Of a stretch of 64,000 nucleotides of DNA, positions 1-12,319 are shown piece by piece. Position 1 is the first letter of the stretch. Every line of letters starts with the position of its first letter. The notes beneath the pieces are model-generated. The model was not told the origin of the DNA. It saw nothing but the letters and a program-made list of their open reading frames with translations, and did no database searches. Source of the DNA: Lumnitzera littorea (taxonomy: Eukaryota > Streptophyta > Magnoliopsida > Myrtales > Combretaceae); contig JAMXBB010000004.1 in assembly GCA_024138015.1 (NCBI GenBank), forward strand, positions 12,463,941 to 12,527,940, read 5' to 3'. Made by a program: the position numbers and the translations under genes.

Positions 1-1254
1 ATATACATAAAAAAAATACTAATAACATACGTATGTATATAAATACAAAAATACATACTACTTGTACATATATCTCATATACGTATATTTACATGTATAT
101 ATCATATACTAAAATAAATACTATGTACATACACATATATGTACCCATTTATACATACATATATAGTCAAGAAAATACTATGTACATATACACATATATA
201 TATAATCACGTGTACCTACATGTACATAAGGAAATACATAGTATATATATATATATATTATATATACATACATGTACATACTATATACTATATATAATAT
301 ACACATATATATGCATGCATACATACATGTAATAAATAAAAAATATATACTAAATATGCATGTACATGTTATAGAATATATATGTACAAAAATAAATAAA
401 TGAATAACTTACCTAATTACTTTAGTAAAATATTTGATTAAATCCCCTTAGTCTTCTTCTTCTTCTTCTTAGTATTTGGTAAATTGTGTGTGTGTGTGTG
501 TTATTTGCTTTGTTTTTCTCTCTTTTTGGGTTTCTTTTGCTTCCAGGATTTCCAGACATTCAAATGTAGTAGGAATAATACTAAATAACAAAGAATAAAG
601 CAAAGAAACAAATCTTATTAGATGTTACCAATAATTAGGACAAGACAACTTAATCTTTACTTTTGATTTTTTCTTTGTAAATGCAACACCTGGAGGAACA
701 AAAACAAAATGTAAGCTGCTGGAGGGAATACGTAGAGCAAGAGGAAAAATTAAGAAGGAAAAAGAAAATAAAAATAAAAATAAATATATGTAATTTTTGC
801 AAACATAAAATTCATAAAAATAATATTTATAAATTAATTTTGGGATTTTATAAAAATATTTTAATTTAATTGATACCGATTACGTTTATAATTTTTTTAC
901 AGGCTATTTCTACATTTTCATTAGGATTTATACACAATTTAGTCGATAATTGCAATCAACTAGGGTTATATTACTATTAAGTTATATTTATTCATTTTAT
1001 AAGCTTAAAGTTATAGTTTTACGGTTATAGTCAAGTTCGGGTTCGATTTTAAGTATTTACGTGTATATCGGATTTAAGGTTTTTATAAGCAATTTAGGTT
1101 TCAATCAATTTTCTAAGCTTTTTATTATCGATACTATATCTAGTTTCTAAATTTTATAAAAATTTTATCTTATCTAACCTTATCGAATTATGGTATCGTT
1201 TAAGACACTCGGATTTAGATTAGGGTTTAGACTATTTACTATACAGGTTTTACA
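1..1254 (+). mobile_element. LTR-L family, 3' part of a long LTR (copy L1)
   Basis: This is the 3' third of the long LTR family that dominates the first 34 kb; its beginning lies outside the window. In order it shows a TA-rich block with many TATATAC/TGTACA words (about 1-420), a CTT-repeat tract near 453-475, a purine-rich tract near 730-790, an AT-rich stretch with TAGGGTTT-like words, and an end in TTTTACA. The same order is seen in the copies ending at 5043, 10587, 28056 and 34593. The sequence right of 1254 is an inverted LTR-L fragment, so L1 appears inserted into an older copy. The left target duplication cannot be checked. Confidence 0.75.
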
Positions 1255-1259
1255 AGTTA

Positions 1260-1705
1260 AGTGTCGTTTGGTGGGACAGTGCCCCCTAGCAACCTCATGC
1301 GGTTAAGGTGAGGTGTTCTATACGGGTAAGTACGGAGGAAAAATCAATGTGTAGATAACGTAAATTTACACCTTCCATAGTTTTAAACTTCTATAGATAT
1401 GTTGCTTACATTCACTATGTATGCATTCATCTCACTTGTAGATAGATTGCATATATGCTAATAATATATGATAACTTGCTCGAAAAGTAGTAACGAGGAA
1501 CAAACTCACTAAGTTGCAGTTTGCTCATTCCCTTATAGTTTCTTTTACAAGTTCCTTTAAACAGGGATTAAGGAAAATCTTAAGAGCAAAGTACAAACTA
1601 GAGATAGGTTTGATAATGTTAGAGTTGATTGAATTGTATATTGTTGGTACACAAACAATTTATGTAAAAATATTTATATGATAGGATTATATATAATATA
1701 ATATT
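1260..1705 (-). mobile_element. LTR-L family, inverted fragment C1 (left piece)
   Basis: Read on the minus strand this matches the middle of the C-type LTRs at 7250-7700 and 24600-24960. It continues at 5049-5315, so the two pieces are one older LTR split by copy B1. Copy L1 abuts its left side. It is non-coding LTR sequence. Confidence 0.7.
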
Positions 1706-4700
1706 TGTCACCACCCGAGAGGGCTAGTCGTGGCAGTCGTCGTATACCATACAAAGGATTGCAGATTGAACTCCCTTACAATTGACGATCTTTTTATATG
1801 ATACACAAGGCTACAACTACTACTAACTACCAAGAGTGCGCAAGCTTAAACAATATTATTCTATGATAAATAATAATATTATAAAAACATAACACATAGT
1901 CTATTTGTATAATAGTTTACAGATATAGAATCTAAAACGTGTCTAAAGTCAGATTAATATAAAAATTACATATTCAAATCTATAATTAATCAAAAGTACT
2001 CTCTGTCCTCATCCAGCTCCCACACTGACCCCAGTTAGAAAACTAACCTCAGGCATGCGACGGCCCGATTCTACAAAAAGGTCGGCCTGCAAAAGAAGAC
2101 TATAAGGGTATAAGCCTACTAGCTTAATGAGATAATTTCCCTCAACAATACAGCAATCAAGTTATACAATAGTTAAGTTTAACCAAATGAATGCATGACA
2201 AACAGTATGTCAAACAAATACATACAGGTGACCAGATACTGCATGCAACTTAGATTTAACGCCCTCCGAAGTTAGGGTTAGAGATTCATTGGTACAGTCA
2301 GATCCAGGAATGCCCTCCGAAGTTAGGGTTAGAGATTCATTGGTACAGTCAGATCCGGGTATCATATTAGAACTTATTTCATAACGAAACTCCGTGTTGG
2401 TACATCCATTACCAGCTTTATCAAATTGAGTTCTATATATGATTGTGAGTAGGTTTACGCAGCCCTCACTCACTCCTAAACGAAAGCCTCTAGACTTGAC
2501 CTTTAGCCAGGCGGTTGGCACCTTTAACGCCTAATCATCTTGCGAGCCAGGGTAAAGTCATATTGTACGTGTGTACCGTACAAAATCAATAACAATTAAT
2601 AATTAACCCACATATGGCCTCTCGTTACCTCCGTGTTATGTAGTGCATGATTTATGCATGACCCAAGTTAACTTTTTCTAATCAAGTAAAATTAAGTTTT
2701 ATTTATTCAGCGATTATTCCAAGTCACAAACATTCAATTCTAATGAATCTACTATACAACAATCATTATATTATTGAAATTTAAAGTAAATTTATCATCA
2801 ACAACAATTATCATGCACAAGCATAACCTAACCCCATACACATTCATTTATAAATCATATCTTATATTCACTAATTACAAACATAAACAAGTATGGAATT
2901 ATTAAGAAAAACTCACTCATTCATGGCTAATTCAGTGATCATAGTAGTTTGGGAGCATCTCAGGGTTGATATCGAGATCACTTGAGAATAAGGGAAATTT
3001 GTAAGTTTGGGAATTTAAAGTTAACTAATATTATAATTTGTAAGGTCTATTTCACTTAGTTATGTGAAATTATCGATTCGAGTATTTTATCAAATCGCGT
3101 ATAACTTTTTCATTTTAGCTTAGATCGTTATGAACTATAGTTCATTTTGATCGTTTTCGAGCATATTTTCTCGTAATGAGGTCCGTTTTGAACGTTGTGA
3201 ACCGTAGTTTAAATTGTGATATAAAAATATCACAAAAATTATTATTTAAGCTTAAAAATTATAAAATATTAATTTTCGCTTTTTCTTAACATATTTATGA
3301 TTTAATAATTATTTAAATCATATATTCGATATTTTTATTATTTTGAGCATATTTTCCTATTTTTGAGATTTTTAACTTTATTATGATTATTATTATTATT
3401 ATTGCCTTTGTTATTTTTATTACTTCTCATTTTCTTATTGTTTATGTATTCCACGATTTATACATATATATATATATATATTCGGTATACTACATATATA
3501 TAATATATGTTATACGCTTTATGTATGTATATATTTATTTTATGAAAACAAACATACTCTTGTGTACATATATATATATATTCATGTATTTATATTTATA
3601 CATATAAATATACTTATATAATTTCTGAATACTTAGATATATATAAATAATCTACAAATACCTATTCTTATGTTATATATTCGGTATATATATTTACATA
3701 GTATTTGTTATAAAATATGTATACTATATATTATACATATATTTTATGATATATGTGGTATACCGCGATATATGTATATGTTCTATATACATATATTAAT
3801 ACTATACGATTATATATATATATGTACAAAAATAATTATACATAGGTACATATATATATATACATAGTTTACGGTACACACATATATATATATATACTAT
3901 AGTTATTTAATGAAAATACTTAATACTAATTATATATATTCTTAAAAAAAATACATAATACATGCTCTTTCGTATAATATACTTATGTATATACATGTAT
4001 ACCTACATAACCTTTTGCATACATATTTAATTAAATATAAGTATTTATGCACATAAACATGTATTAGTAACGTTATATTTAAAAAAAATACTATACAAAT
4101 ACTTCACATATACATGTACATACTATATAGCATACATCTATACTAGAAACATAATCTACTTACCTATTATTCTTAGTTTTTCTTCTTCTTTTCCTTCTTC
4201 TTTTCTTCTTCTTTTCCTTCTTTCTTTTTCCTTCCTTCCCTCACGTTTTTGCTTCCAGATTTTTGGTTGTGTGCAGAATTTTTTTTTCTTTTTTCTAGAT
4301 TTTTATTTCCTTCTCTTATTCACATGATTAGTAAACTTAAAATTTAAGCTAAGATATCATCTAATCTTTTGCATTAATAAGGATAAAACAAAAGTAATCA
4401 TTTCAATTTTTCTTTCATTTTACACTCAACACATGGCAAATTAATTTAGTCACATGGGCTGCTAATTTTTCTGATTTTTGTTTCGGTTCCAAGATGTGGT
4501 AATTGGGAAAAAGAAGAAAAGCGATAAAAAGAAAAAGAAAGAGAAGGAAAATAAAAATTAATAATAAATATATGTAATTTTTCAAAACATAAAAATTATA
4601 ACAATTCTCATCATAAATTAATTTTTAAATTTTTGTAAAAATTTATCAATTTAATTGGTACCTGCCACAATTATAATTTTTACAAGTTATTGTAGCGATT

Positions 4701-5043
4701 TCATTAAAAATTTACGTAAATAGGCGATTTAGTTGAAAATTGCAATTGACTATGATTATATCATTATCGAGTGATATTTAACTATTTTATAGGTTTATGT
4801 TTATAATTTTAGAGTTTCGAACAAATTCGGGTTCAATTTTAGTTAATGGTGCATAAGTCAATTTTAGGGTTTTAGTATATGATTTAGGGTTTCGATCAAT
4901 TCCTAGGGTTTTATTATCGGTGTTATATTTGATTTATTAAACTTCGTAATTTTTTTATTGTTACTAGCCTTATCAACTTATTGTATAGTCTAGGACACTC
5001 GGACTTGAATTAGGGTTTAACTACTGATTTCTTAAGGTTTACA
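1706..5043 (+). mobile_element. Solo LTR B1 (LTR-L family, B-type 5' end), 3338 bp
   Basis: The unit begins TGTCACCACCCGAG and ends GGTTTACA. It is flanked on both sides by the perfect 5-bp duplication ATATT (1701-1705 and 5044-5048). The flanking sequence is one continuous inverted C-type LTR when the unit is removed, which confirms both borders. No internal gag-pol is attached, so it is a solo LTR left by LTR-LTR recombination. Internal landmarks are a 51-bp tandem duplication at 2261-2362, a shared 3' half from about 3000, a TA-rich block at about 3455-4140, a CTT/TTC tract near 4160-4240 and a purine tract near 4500-4560. TGTCA...TACA ends are typical of large Ty3/gypsy LTRs, but the clade cannot be fixed without an internal region. 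Confidence 0.85.
2261..2362. repeat. 51-bp tandem duplication inside B1
   Basis: The motif starting GCCCTCCGAAGTTAGGG occurs at 2261 and again at 2312. Each copy runs through GGTACAGTCAGATCC with only one or two changes. Other B-type LTRs (6660-6700, about 31430) have a single copy, so this is private to B1. Confidence 0.9.
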
Positions 5044-5048
5044 ATATT

Positions 5049-5315
5049 TCTTGTAAATTATTAAGTTGTTTTACCTTATCTTAGTATTTAATAGGGGATA
5101 CTGATTATCTATGATTCTAATGGACGTTAAAATATCAGATATCTATAGTCATCTATATTTTATAATAAGTTCAATAATTAAAAATTGAAAACCTTAGTAA
5201 CTAATCGTTTAGAATCTTACAATCTTTGACTTGTAAAGTGGTTTTTGTATCATGGGTATACACGTGATATAAAAATTATAAGCCATCCTAATAAGCCCCC
5301 CTTAAGGTTATGACA
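5049..5315 (-). mobile_element. LTR-L family, inverted fragment C1 (right piece with 5' terminus)
   Basis: Minus-strand reading gives the C-type LTR start (TGTCATAACCTTAAGG at 5315 downward) and the conserved words that follow it in the copies at 6970 and 24261. It joins 1260-1705 once B1 is removed. The sequence right of it is unrelated hAT debris, so 5315 is a true LTR terminus. Confidence 0.8.
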
Positions 5316-5320
5316 GACAC

Positions 5321-5649
5321 ATGAGCTAAAGAATCAACTTGCTACACCCATCAATACGCTTTGATAAAGACCATGCTTGTCTACCTCAAGGTCTAAGATA
5401 TCTCCATCTGGATTATGAAATAATTACCTTTACCTGCAGGAGATAATCTAATTAATATTTTGATGTTTTTTGACATTGGTACTTAAATTATATTTAAGTC
5501 ATATTAATTTAATATTGAGTAAGTGAGCCAGTATACCTAAAAATTGAAACCCCCAATATAATGTATAAACAGTAAGACCAATAACTCTCCTATAAGTGAA
5601 TAAAATATGTTCTAATCAGTAGTCCTTGTCCTCATCATCCTCATCATCA
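5321..5649. other. Unassigned AT-rich spacer
   Basis: Between the C1 terminus and the hAT remnant I see no open frame or repeat shared with the rest of the window. It may be the 3' end of the decayed hAT element. Confidence 0.4.
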
Positions 5650-6097
5650 ATTCAACTCATTTTCATTTCCCTTTTCCACGACGTCGAATGGTCTTATAGC
5701 TTCATCATCTTCTTCATGACCAAAAGTTGATTCTACACCCCCTTGTCTTCTCTTCCAAGCATCCTTCCAATCCTTAAGGCACACAATCGCTTTGATGGTT
5801 TTAGCTTTGAGCCAAAAGTGAAGAAGGCTAAGGATTCACCTACCTGAGCTAAATGATAATTCAAATCTCATCATCAAAGTTGGAGATGCAAAAATATCCC
5901 TTGTAATAAGTGATAAAGTTGGCATCATATGCCATTTTGCTACCCATTACACAAGGACATCTATATCCACCTCATCTTCCCTTAAGTGTTTAACCTAATA
6001 GACCAATAGTTTACTAAAAGTTTTGTTGGCAGTGTCATTGATAGTCTCATACTTCGGCTTATCTAAGCAATCTACCTACTCCTCTTTGAAGCCAAAG
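5650..6097 (-). pseudogene. hAT transposase C-terminal dimerisation domain remnant
   Basis: A single minus-strand frame from 6097 down to about 5720 reads like the hAT C-terminal dimerisation region of Ac/RICESLEEPER-type transposases. It has an acidic lead-in (EDEVDIDVL), W-x(3)-W, then MPTLSLITRDIFASP, which matches the family pattern of 'P-TLS-(I/M)ARDILAIP'. A decayed serine-rich SFSSGR stretch follows, then KTIKAIVCLKDW, matching the usual 'VEALICTQDW'. At least two in-frame stops (after DVL and after SSGR) interrupt it and no N-terminal BED finger or catalytic core is visible, so it cannot encode transposase. Solo LTR B2 cuts it at 6098. The family call rests on motif recognition, not on a search. 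Confidence 0.65.
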
Positions 6098-6969
6098 TGT
6101 CACAACCCGAGGGGGCTAGGCGTGGCAAGTGTCGTATATCGTATAAAGGACTGTAGGTTGATTTCCCTTTCAATCGACAACCTTTATGTAATATACAAGG
6201 CTACTATTACAACTAATAACCCAAAGTTATATAGGCGCAAGTAATATCATTATATGTTTATGATAATAAGACTATTGAATTATAAATAACACATATATAA
6301 ATATTTACAAGTAATAAGTTTGTAATACACTAGATTGTAAACTAATAATACATATTATCACATAATAAGTTTCAAGATCTAATTACAATAATATAAATAT
6401 ACTCTCATCACTAATCTTACACTCATATTAACCCATTGATAATTTACTAACCTCGGGCATCCTACAACTCGAATCCACAAACAAGTCCCCTTGCACAAGT
6501 AAACTACAAGGGTGTAAGTTAACGAGAATAGTGAGATCTTCCCTCAATCATACAATAAACAAGTTATATAATGATTAATTTCAAACAACTGAATACATGA
6601 ACAATCGGTATGTCATACAAATACATGTAGGTGACTACGTACTACATGCAACTTAGATTTAACACCCTCTTAAGTCGAGGTTGGAGTATACACGGCACCA
6701 ATCAAATCTGCGTATCATACTAGAACTTATATAACAACGAAACTCCATGTTTCGTACTAAAAAACACAATGGTATATCCATTTTCAGTTTTAGTCAATAC
6801 TCAGTTCTAAGTATGATTATAAGTAGGTTCTCGTAGCCTTAACTTACCCCTAAACGGAAGCCTTTAGACTCGACCCTTAGCCAAGCGGTTGACGTCTCCA
6901 ACGCTTAATGTTCTCGCGGGCTAAGGTAAGGTCACATAATATGTGTGTACCGTACTAAAACACTATAAT
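6098..6969 (+). mobile_element. LTR-L family copy B2, left piece
   Basis: It begins TGTCACAACCCGAGG directly at the broken hAT remnant and follows the B-type 5' module for about 870 bp. Copy C2 then interrupts it at 6970, and B2 resumes at 10593. The sequences either side of C2 join in the same order as the uninterrupted copy B1 (around 2590-2620). Confidence 0.8.
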
Positions 6970-9900
6970 TATCATGACCCTAAGAGTGGTTTAGTAGGAT
7001 GACCTAAAATTTTCATATCACATGTGTACCCATAATACGAAAACCGTCTTACAAGTCAAAAATTGTAAGACTCTAATCAATTAGTCACTAAAGTTTTCAA
7101 TTTGTAATTTAATTAACTTATTATAACATATGAGTGACTATGGATATTCGATATTTCACAATCCACTAGAACAGTAGAGAATCATTATCCCTTACCAAAT
7201 GCTAAGATAAGGTAAAACAACTTAATAGTTTACAAGAAATACTATATTATACAAAATCCTATATAAATATTTTCTACGTCAATGGTTTCTATATCAACTA
7301 TATACATTTCAATAAACTCTAATATTATCAAACCTATTTTTGGTTTATACTATGCTCTCATGATTTTCTTCGATCCCTACTTAAAGAAACTTGCAAAAGA
7401 AACTATAGGGGAATGAGCAAACCATAGCTCAGTGAGTTCATTCCTCACCACTATTGTTCAAGCAAGTTATCAAACATTATTAGTACACATGTAATCTATC
7501 TATATACGAATGCCAGTGTGATGAATGCAATCGTAATGAATGCAAGCAACACATACATAGGAGTCTAAAACTATGGACGATATAAATTTATGTCATCTAC
7601 ACATCGATTTTTCCTTTGTACTTACTCATACGGAGCATCTCACCTTAATTACATAAGGCTGCATAAGGGTACGGTCTTACCAGACGTTACTCGACTATTA
7701 CCCTAGTTCGAGAAACAACAATCAATATAGGTGAACCCTAACTAGGATCATCCACCAAATATATCCAAGGCCCTTCGAGCACATAAAGCAAGTCCTCTCG
7801 CTATCAAAACATATTTATGGCTCCTTGAGCACAAATATGCAAATCTTCTTATAATCAATTGGAGATACGATGCTAGCTTTGCCTTAATAATAAAATATTA
7901 TTTACGTACACTATGAGCCCTTATAGAAATCATACAAAATATAATTAAGATTGGAAAAATGTTTTCCAAAAAATACTTTTCTAAAAAATCTACAAAACGA
8001 GCACTCTCCATTAGTATACCAATTGGGTCATAGACATGCGACAGATATAACTAGTTATTTTAGTCAAATAGTTATATTTACCAGTTTAAGAAAGTGATTA
8101 TATGGATGATAGCACACAAAGCAATCAATTATTCAGTCAAACAATCGGTATCAACCAACAAGGAGCATATAAATAACAAGCTGGGTTAATGTTCATTCTC
8201 TTAGCCTTTGGGATTTCTAGTTCTTGATAGTTAAGTACCTAAAAAATAAGAAAACTTATAAGTATTTTAGAAAATTAGGTTTCCTAATTAACTAAATATC
8301 TATTATTATTTGCCCAAATTTCCCACTATAACCTAAATATGGTATAGACATAATTTAACTTAAAATTTTTTTTACTTACTTTTCTCAGTTTACCTTAAAT
8401 TTTAATCACATATAACTTTTTTTAGCTTAACTCCAACTTTTATAAGTTTATAGTCCATTTTTATTGTTTTTTGATGTACTTTCTCATAGCGTGATCCGTT
8501 TTGAACATTGCAACTCACATTTTCTATTAAAAAATTCATTATTTCAATTTAAATAATTATAAAATATTATTTTAAGCTTTTTCTTTGCATATTTATGATT
8601 TAATAAATATCAAATTCCTATATTTTATAATTTTCTTATTTTGAGTTCATTTTATCATAATTTATATATTTCATCATTTTTAAAGTTTAAAACTTATTTA
8701 ATTCATTTTTAATACTTTAATAATTTTCTAAATAATTAATTATTTTATTATTATTTTTAATTACAAATTTAATTAGATTTTTATGAAATGTTGACATGGC
8801 AGCATAAGGAAGTGCCACGTGTCAATTTTATGAATTTGTATATTTTTCAAATTTTTTTCCTATTTTGTATTTTTACGTAATATGTATACAATTATATTTA
8901 TTATTATATTTTATTAAATTTTGCAAAATAATTATTTTATTTTCTTCAAAACCCACGGCATATGTTTATGTATACATATTACCTTACTTTATTTATTAGT
9001 TTAGTATAATAGGATATTATACATATACTATTTAAGTATACCGATATACTTGCATATGTACTATACCCTTAACTTACATATTTTATACGTATATATATAT
9101 TTATGCAATTAAATAATATACCCTAAATATATTACATATGCTATACGTATATACATATATATACGATACCTACATATATATTTACATATTATACTTGTGT
9201 TTTATATTTTACACATACATACATACATACAAGGCTACATACATATATATAAATCTATTGAAAATACATAGTATGTATACTATTATATATGCATACATCT
9301 ATACATGTACATATACATAAATCTTTTATACTAAATATTTGTAGAATAAAATAGAACATGTATGTACATATGAATATGAACATATATACATAAGGAAATA
9401 CTAATATTATATATATTTCTATTACATATACAATTAATCTTTAATATAAGAAAAGAATTACCAAAATCAATTGTAGTTAGAAAATTCCTAAATACATATA
9501 TTTCTACAAAATACATGTATACAAAAAGTACACATAATTTGCAAAATAAATACATCAAAAGGTTACATAATTACTTTCTTTGGTGCTTTGACATGTGGTT
9601 GATCCAAATGCTTTATCTTCTTCTTTTTATATTTGTTAAAAAGTAAGTAGAAAATTAAGAAAAAGACATGAATAGAAGGGAAAGAAGAAAGGGAATTTTT
9701 GGTGAAGTTTCATGGGTGTTAAATTGTGTTTGACTTGAGAGCAAAAGAAATTAAAAGGAAGGACTAAGCTTCACGGTTTTAAGGATGAGAAAAGGATGTG
9801 TGGGGTCTTGTTTTTCTATTGAAAAAGTATGTGCATTTGTCCTTAAATTTCCAGCTGTGTTGGACTCAACAGAAGAAAGAGAAGAGAGAAAATGTAATGA

Positions 9901-10587
9901 ATAAAAGGAAAAGAAAAGGAAAAAGCAACTGATGATTAATATGATGTGATTAAGCTTATCAATTAGCTTTGTCCTTCACCTATAATTAACACATGCTAAA
10001 ACAAACTAACTACGAGTGTCCACTGAAAATCTTGAAATTTGTGGGACGTGGAAACTAAAAGAAATTTGGAGAAGAAATGAGAAGGGAAAAGAGGAAAGGA
10101 AAAGAAAAGAAAAAAATAAGAAGGAAAAATTATAAATTTCTAAATATAAACCATAAAATAATAATTATTAAATACTTTTTGAAATTTATTAATTAAATTG
10201 TTATCCATTACGTTTATAATATTTACAAGTTATTTTAACGTGTTCGTTAACAGTTTTACGCGATTATGCATATTAGTCGATAATTACAATCGACTAAGGT
10301 TTTATTACTAGTAAGTTATATTTATTCATTTTATAAGCTCAAAGTTATAGTTTTAGAGTTTTTGTTAAATTCAAGTTTGATTTCGGGTATTTATGCGTAC
10401 TTGAGATTTAGGGCTTTCATACGCAATTTAGATTTTGAGCAAAATTTTATGATTTTTATCCTTCATATTATATTCGAGTTTAAAATTTTAATTAGTTTTA
10501 AATTTCTTGACTCCATCAAGTCAAGGTAATTACTTATGATATTTAAATCGATTTATTACCTAAAAAGCTAAATTTGCGAGATTTACA
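6970..10587 (+). mobile_element. Solo LTR C2 (LTR-L family, C-type 5' end), 3618 bp
   Basis: This is a complete LTR nested in B2, bounded by the perfect 5-bp duplication ATAAT (6965-6969 and 10588-10592). The first two bases are TA where sister copy C3 has TG, a decayed terminus. It ends GAGATTTACA. The 5' module (about 6970-8220) is the C type; from about 8340 on it follows the 3' half common to all copies. The TA-rich block is at about 8940-9560, and the purine tract is at about 10070-10130. No gag-pol is associated. Short open frames rich in Tyr and Ile in the TA block are artefacts of TATA/TACA repeats. Confidence 0.85.
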
Positions 10588-10592
10588 ATAAT

Positions 10593-11690
10593 CATAACTA
10601 AACAACCCTTGTATGGCCTCTTGCTACCTCTGTGTGATGTGACAATCAGAATTAGTTATACAGTGCATGATTATACATGTTTTGATTTAGTTAATTCAAG
10701 TTTGATAATGTTAAGTCCCTTTATTCAGTAATTAAACAAAGTCAGAGAGAGATCAATTCTCATCAAATTTACTATGCAACAAATAGTAGATTATCATACT
10801 TTAAAGTAAATTCACTATTGATAAGCAGTATCATACACATGCATAATTCAACCCCACGGATCATTTAATTATCAATATCAATTAATATTCACTATTTACA
10901 TACACAAGCATGTATAGAATCATTAGGAATACTCACTTAGCCATCCTTAAGGTCAAGGATTGCAGTAATCAGCTGGTAAGTTAGTATCAATCTCGTGATT
11001 ACCTGATATTAAGAGAATATGAAAAGTAGTAAGTATTGGAATTAAATAGCTAAACTATTATTATATTTAATACTATTTACCTAAATTAGTTATTTATTTA
11101 TATGGAATTATTGATTTGAGCTTTTTAGCTAATTGTGTATGACTTTTTCAACTTAGTTCGAATTTTTATGAACTTATAGTCCAATTTGATTGTTTTCAGA
11201 CGTACTTTCTCGTAGCGAGGTCTATTTTAGACATTATAACTCGTAGTTTCGACTATGATGTAAAAATATTACGAAATTCATTATTTTGACTTAAATAATT
11301 ATAAATATTATTTTAAGCTTTTCTTTATATAATTACAATCTACTAAATATTTAAATCTTATATTTTGTAATTTTCTTATTTTTAGGTCTATTTTACTATA
11401 ATTGCCTATTTTTGCTAATTTTGGGGTTTAAGACTTATTAATTCAAGTTTTCCACTTTATTAATTTTTCTAATTGATTAATTATTTTATTATTATTTTTA
11501 ATTACGATTTTAATTAATTTAGCTAAGTGATGACACAACAACATAAGGGAATACCATGTGTCACTTTTGAATTTTTTGTACTTTTTCCACATTTTCTTAT
11601 TTTTTTGTATTTTACGTCATATATATATTAATATTTATTATTATATTTTACTAAATTTTCTAAATTAGTTATTTCTTATAAATTTTTTTT
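10593..11690 (+). mobile_element. LTR-L family copy B2, right piece (3' truncated)
   Basis: It continues B2 after the nested C2 and follows the B-type and common-half sequence as far as the start of the TA-rich block, where it stops near 11690. The 3' terminus is missing. The next LTR-L copy (12319 onward) is in the opposite orientation, so the two form inverted arms around a spacer of about 600 bp. Confidence 0.75.
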
Positions 11691-11692
11691 TG

Positions 11693-11860
11693 GGTTAATG
11701 TCACGATTGATACCCTAACTTTATCATTTTTTTCAATTTAATACCTGAACTTTTAATTAGTTAATTTAATACCTAATTTAACTTTTAGTTGTCATATTTA
11801 GTACCGAAATTGTTAAAGGCTATTAGCTGTTAACCTAGGTGGGCAAATAGAAGAATGATA
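11693..11860 (+). repeat. Possible terminal repeat of a Mutator-like or other DNA transposon
   Basis: A stretch of short near-repeated phrases (ATACCCTAACTTT, AATACCTGAACTTTT, TTAATACCTAATTT) starts at GGGTTAATGTCAC. In plant genomes such 'dispersed phrase' sequence is often found in long terminal inverted repeats of non-autonomous DNA elements. I could not find the matching inverted end, so this is tentative. Confidence 0.3.
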
Positions 11861-12286
11861 GCTTGACACATGTTGTTAGTTGCCACGTATGACTCCAATT
11901 ACGACGAATCAAAATAAATTACCTACATGCTCATATAGTAACTAATGAGAAACTCCTAAGCAACAAACCCATCCCACCATATTTTATATCTCTTTGCTTC
12001 CTTTCGCTTTTGTGTCCTCACTCAGCTTTTCTTATTATATAGAAGGGAAGTTAAAAGAAATAGTCTAGGTAAGACAAATGATAATGTAAGGGCTTTACTT
12101 ACACAAGAGTCGATTTTCAACTCGATTTTTCTTTCTCCAATTCAGCTCCAAATCCCATAAAGTTACAATATCTTTAATCTATCTTAAGATTACTTATAGA
12201 TTATACAAAAATTTTATCCAAAATATGCCCAAAGCACATTCAAAAATGGAATCAAAGATGTCTCTTCACTATTATGAAAGTATCAC
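11861..12286. other. Unassigned spacer between inverted LTR arms
   Basis: No open frame, repeat or RNA signature can be supported here. It separates plus-strand copy B2 from minus-strand copy B3. Confidence 0.4.

Positions 12287-12318
<32 letters not shown>
12287..12318. repeat. (CA)n-(TA)n microsatellite
   Basis: Twelve CA units run into four TA units. It marks the border with the TA-rich block of inverted copy B3. Confidence 0.9.

Positions 12319-12319
<1 letters not shown>

Noticed and set aside
33..332. Long open frames rich in Tyr, Ile and Thr (also at 3383-3867, 9138-9320, 12337-12606, 26385-26756, 33277-33585)
   Set aside because: They are translations of the TATA/TACA/TGTA-rich blocks inside LTRs, occur on both strands, and have no codon bias or homology between copies.
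2270..2340. TTAGGGTTAG words as telomeric repeats
   Set aside because: Isolated occurrences within an LTR duplication, with no tandem TTTAGGG array.
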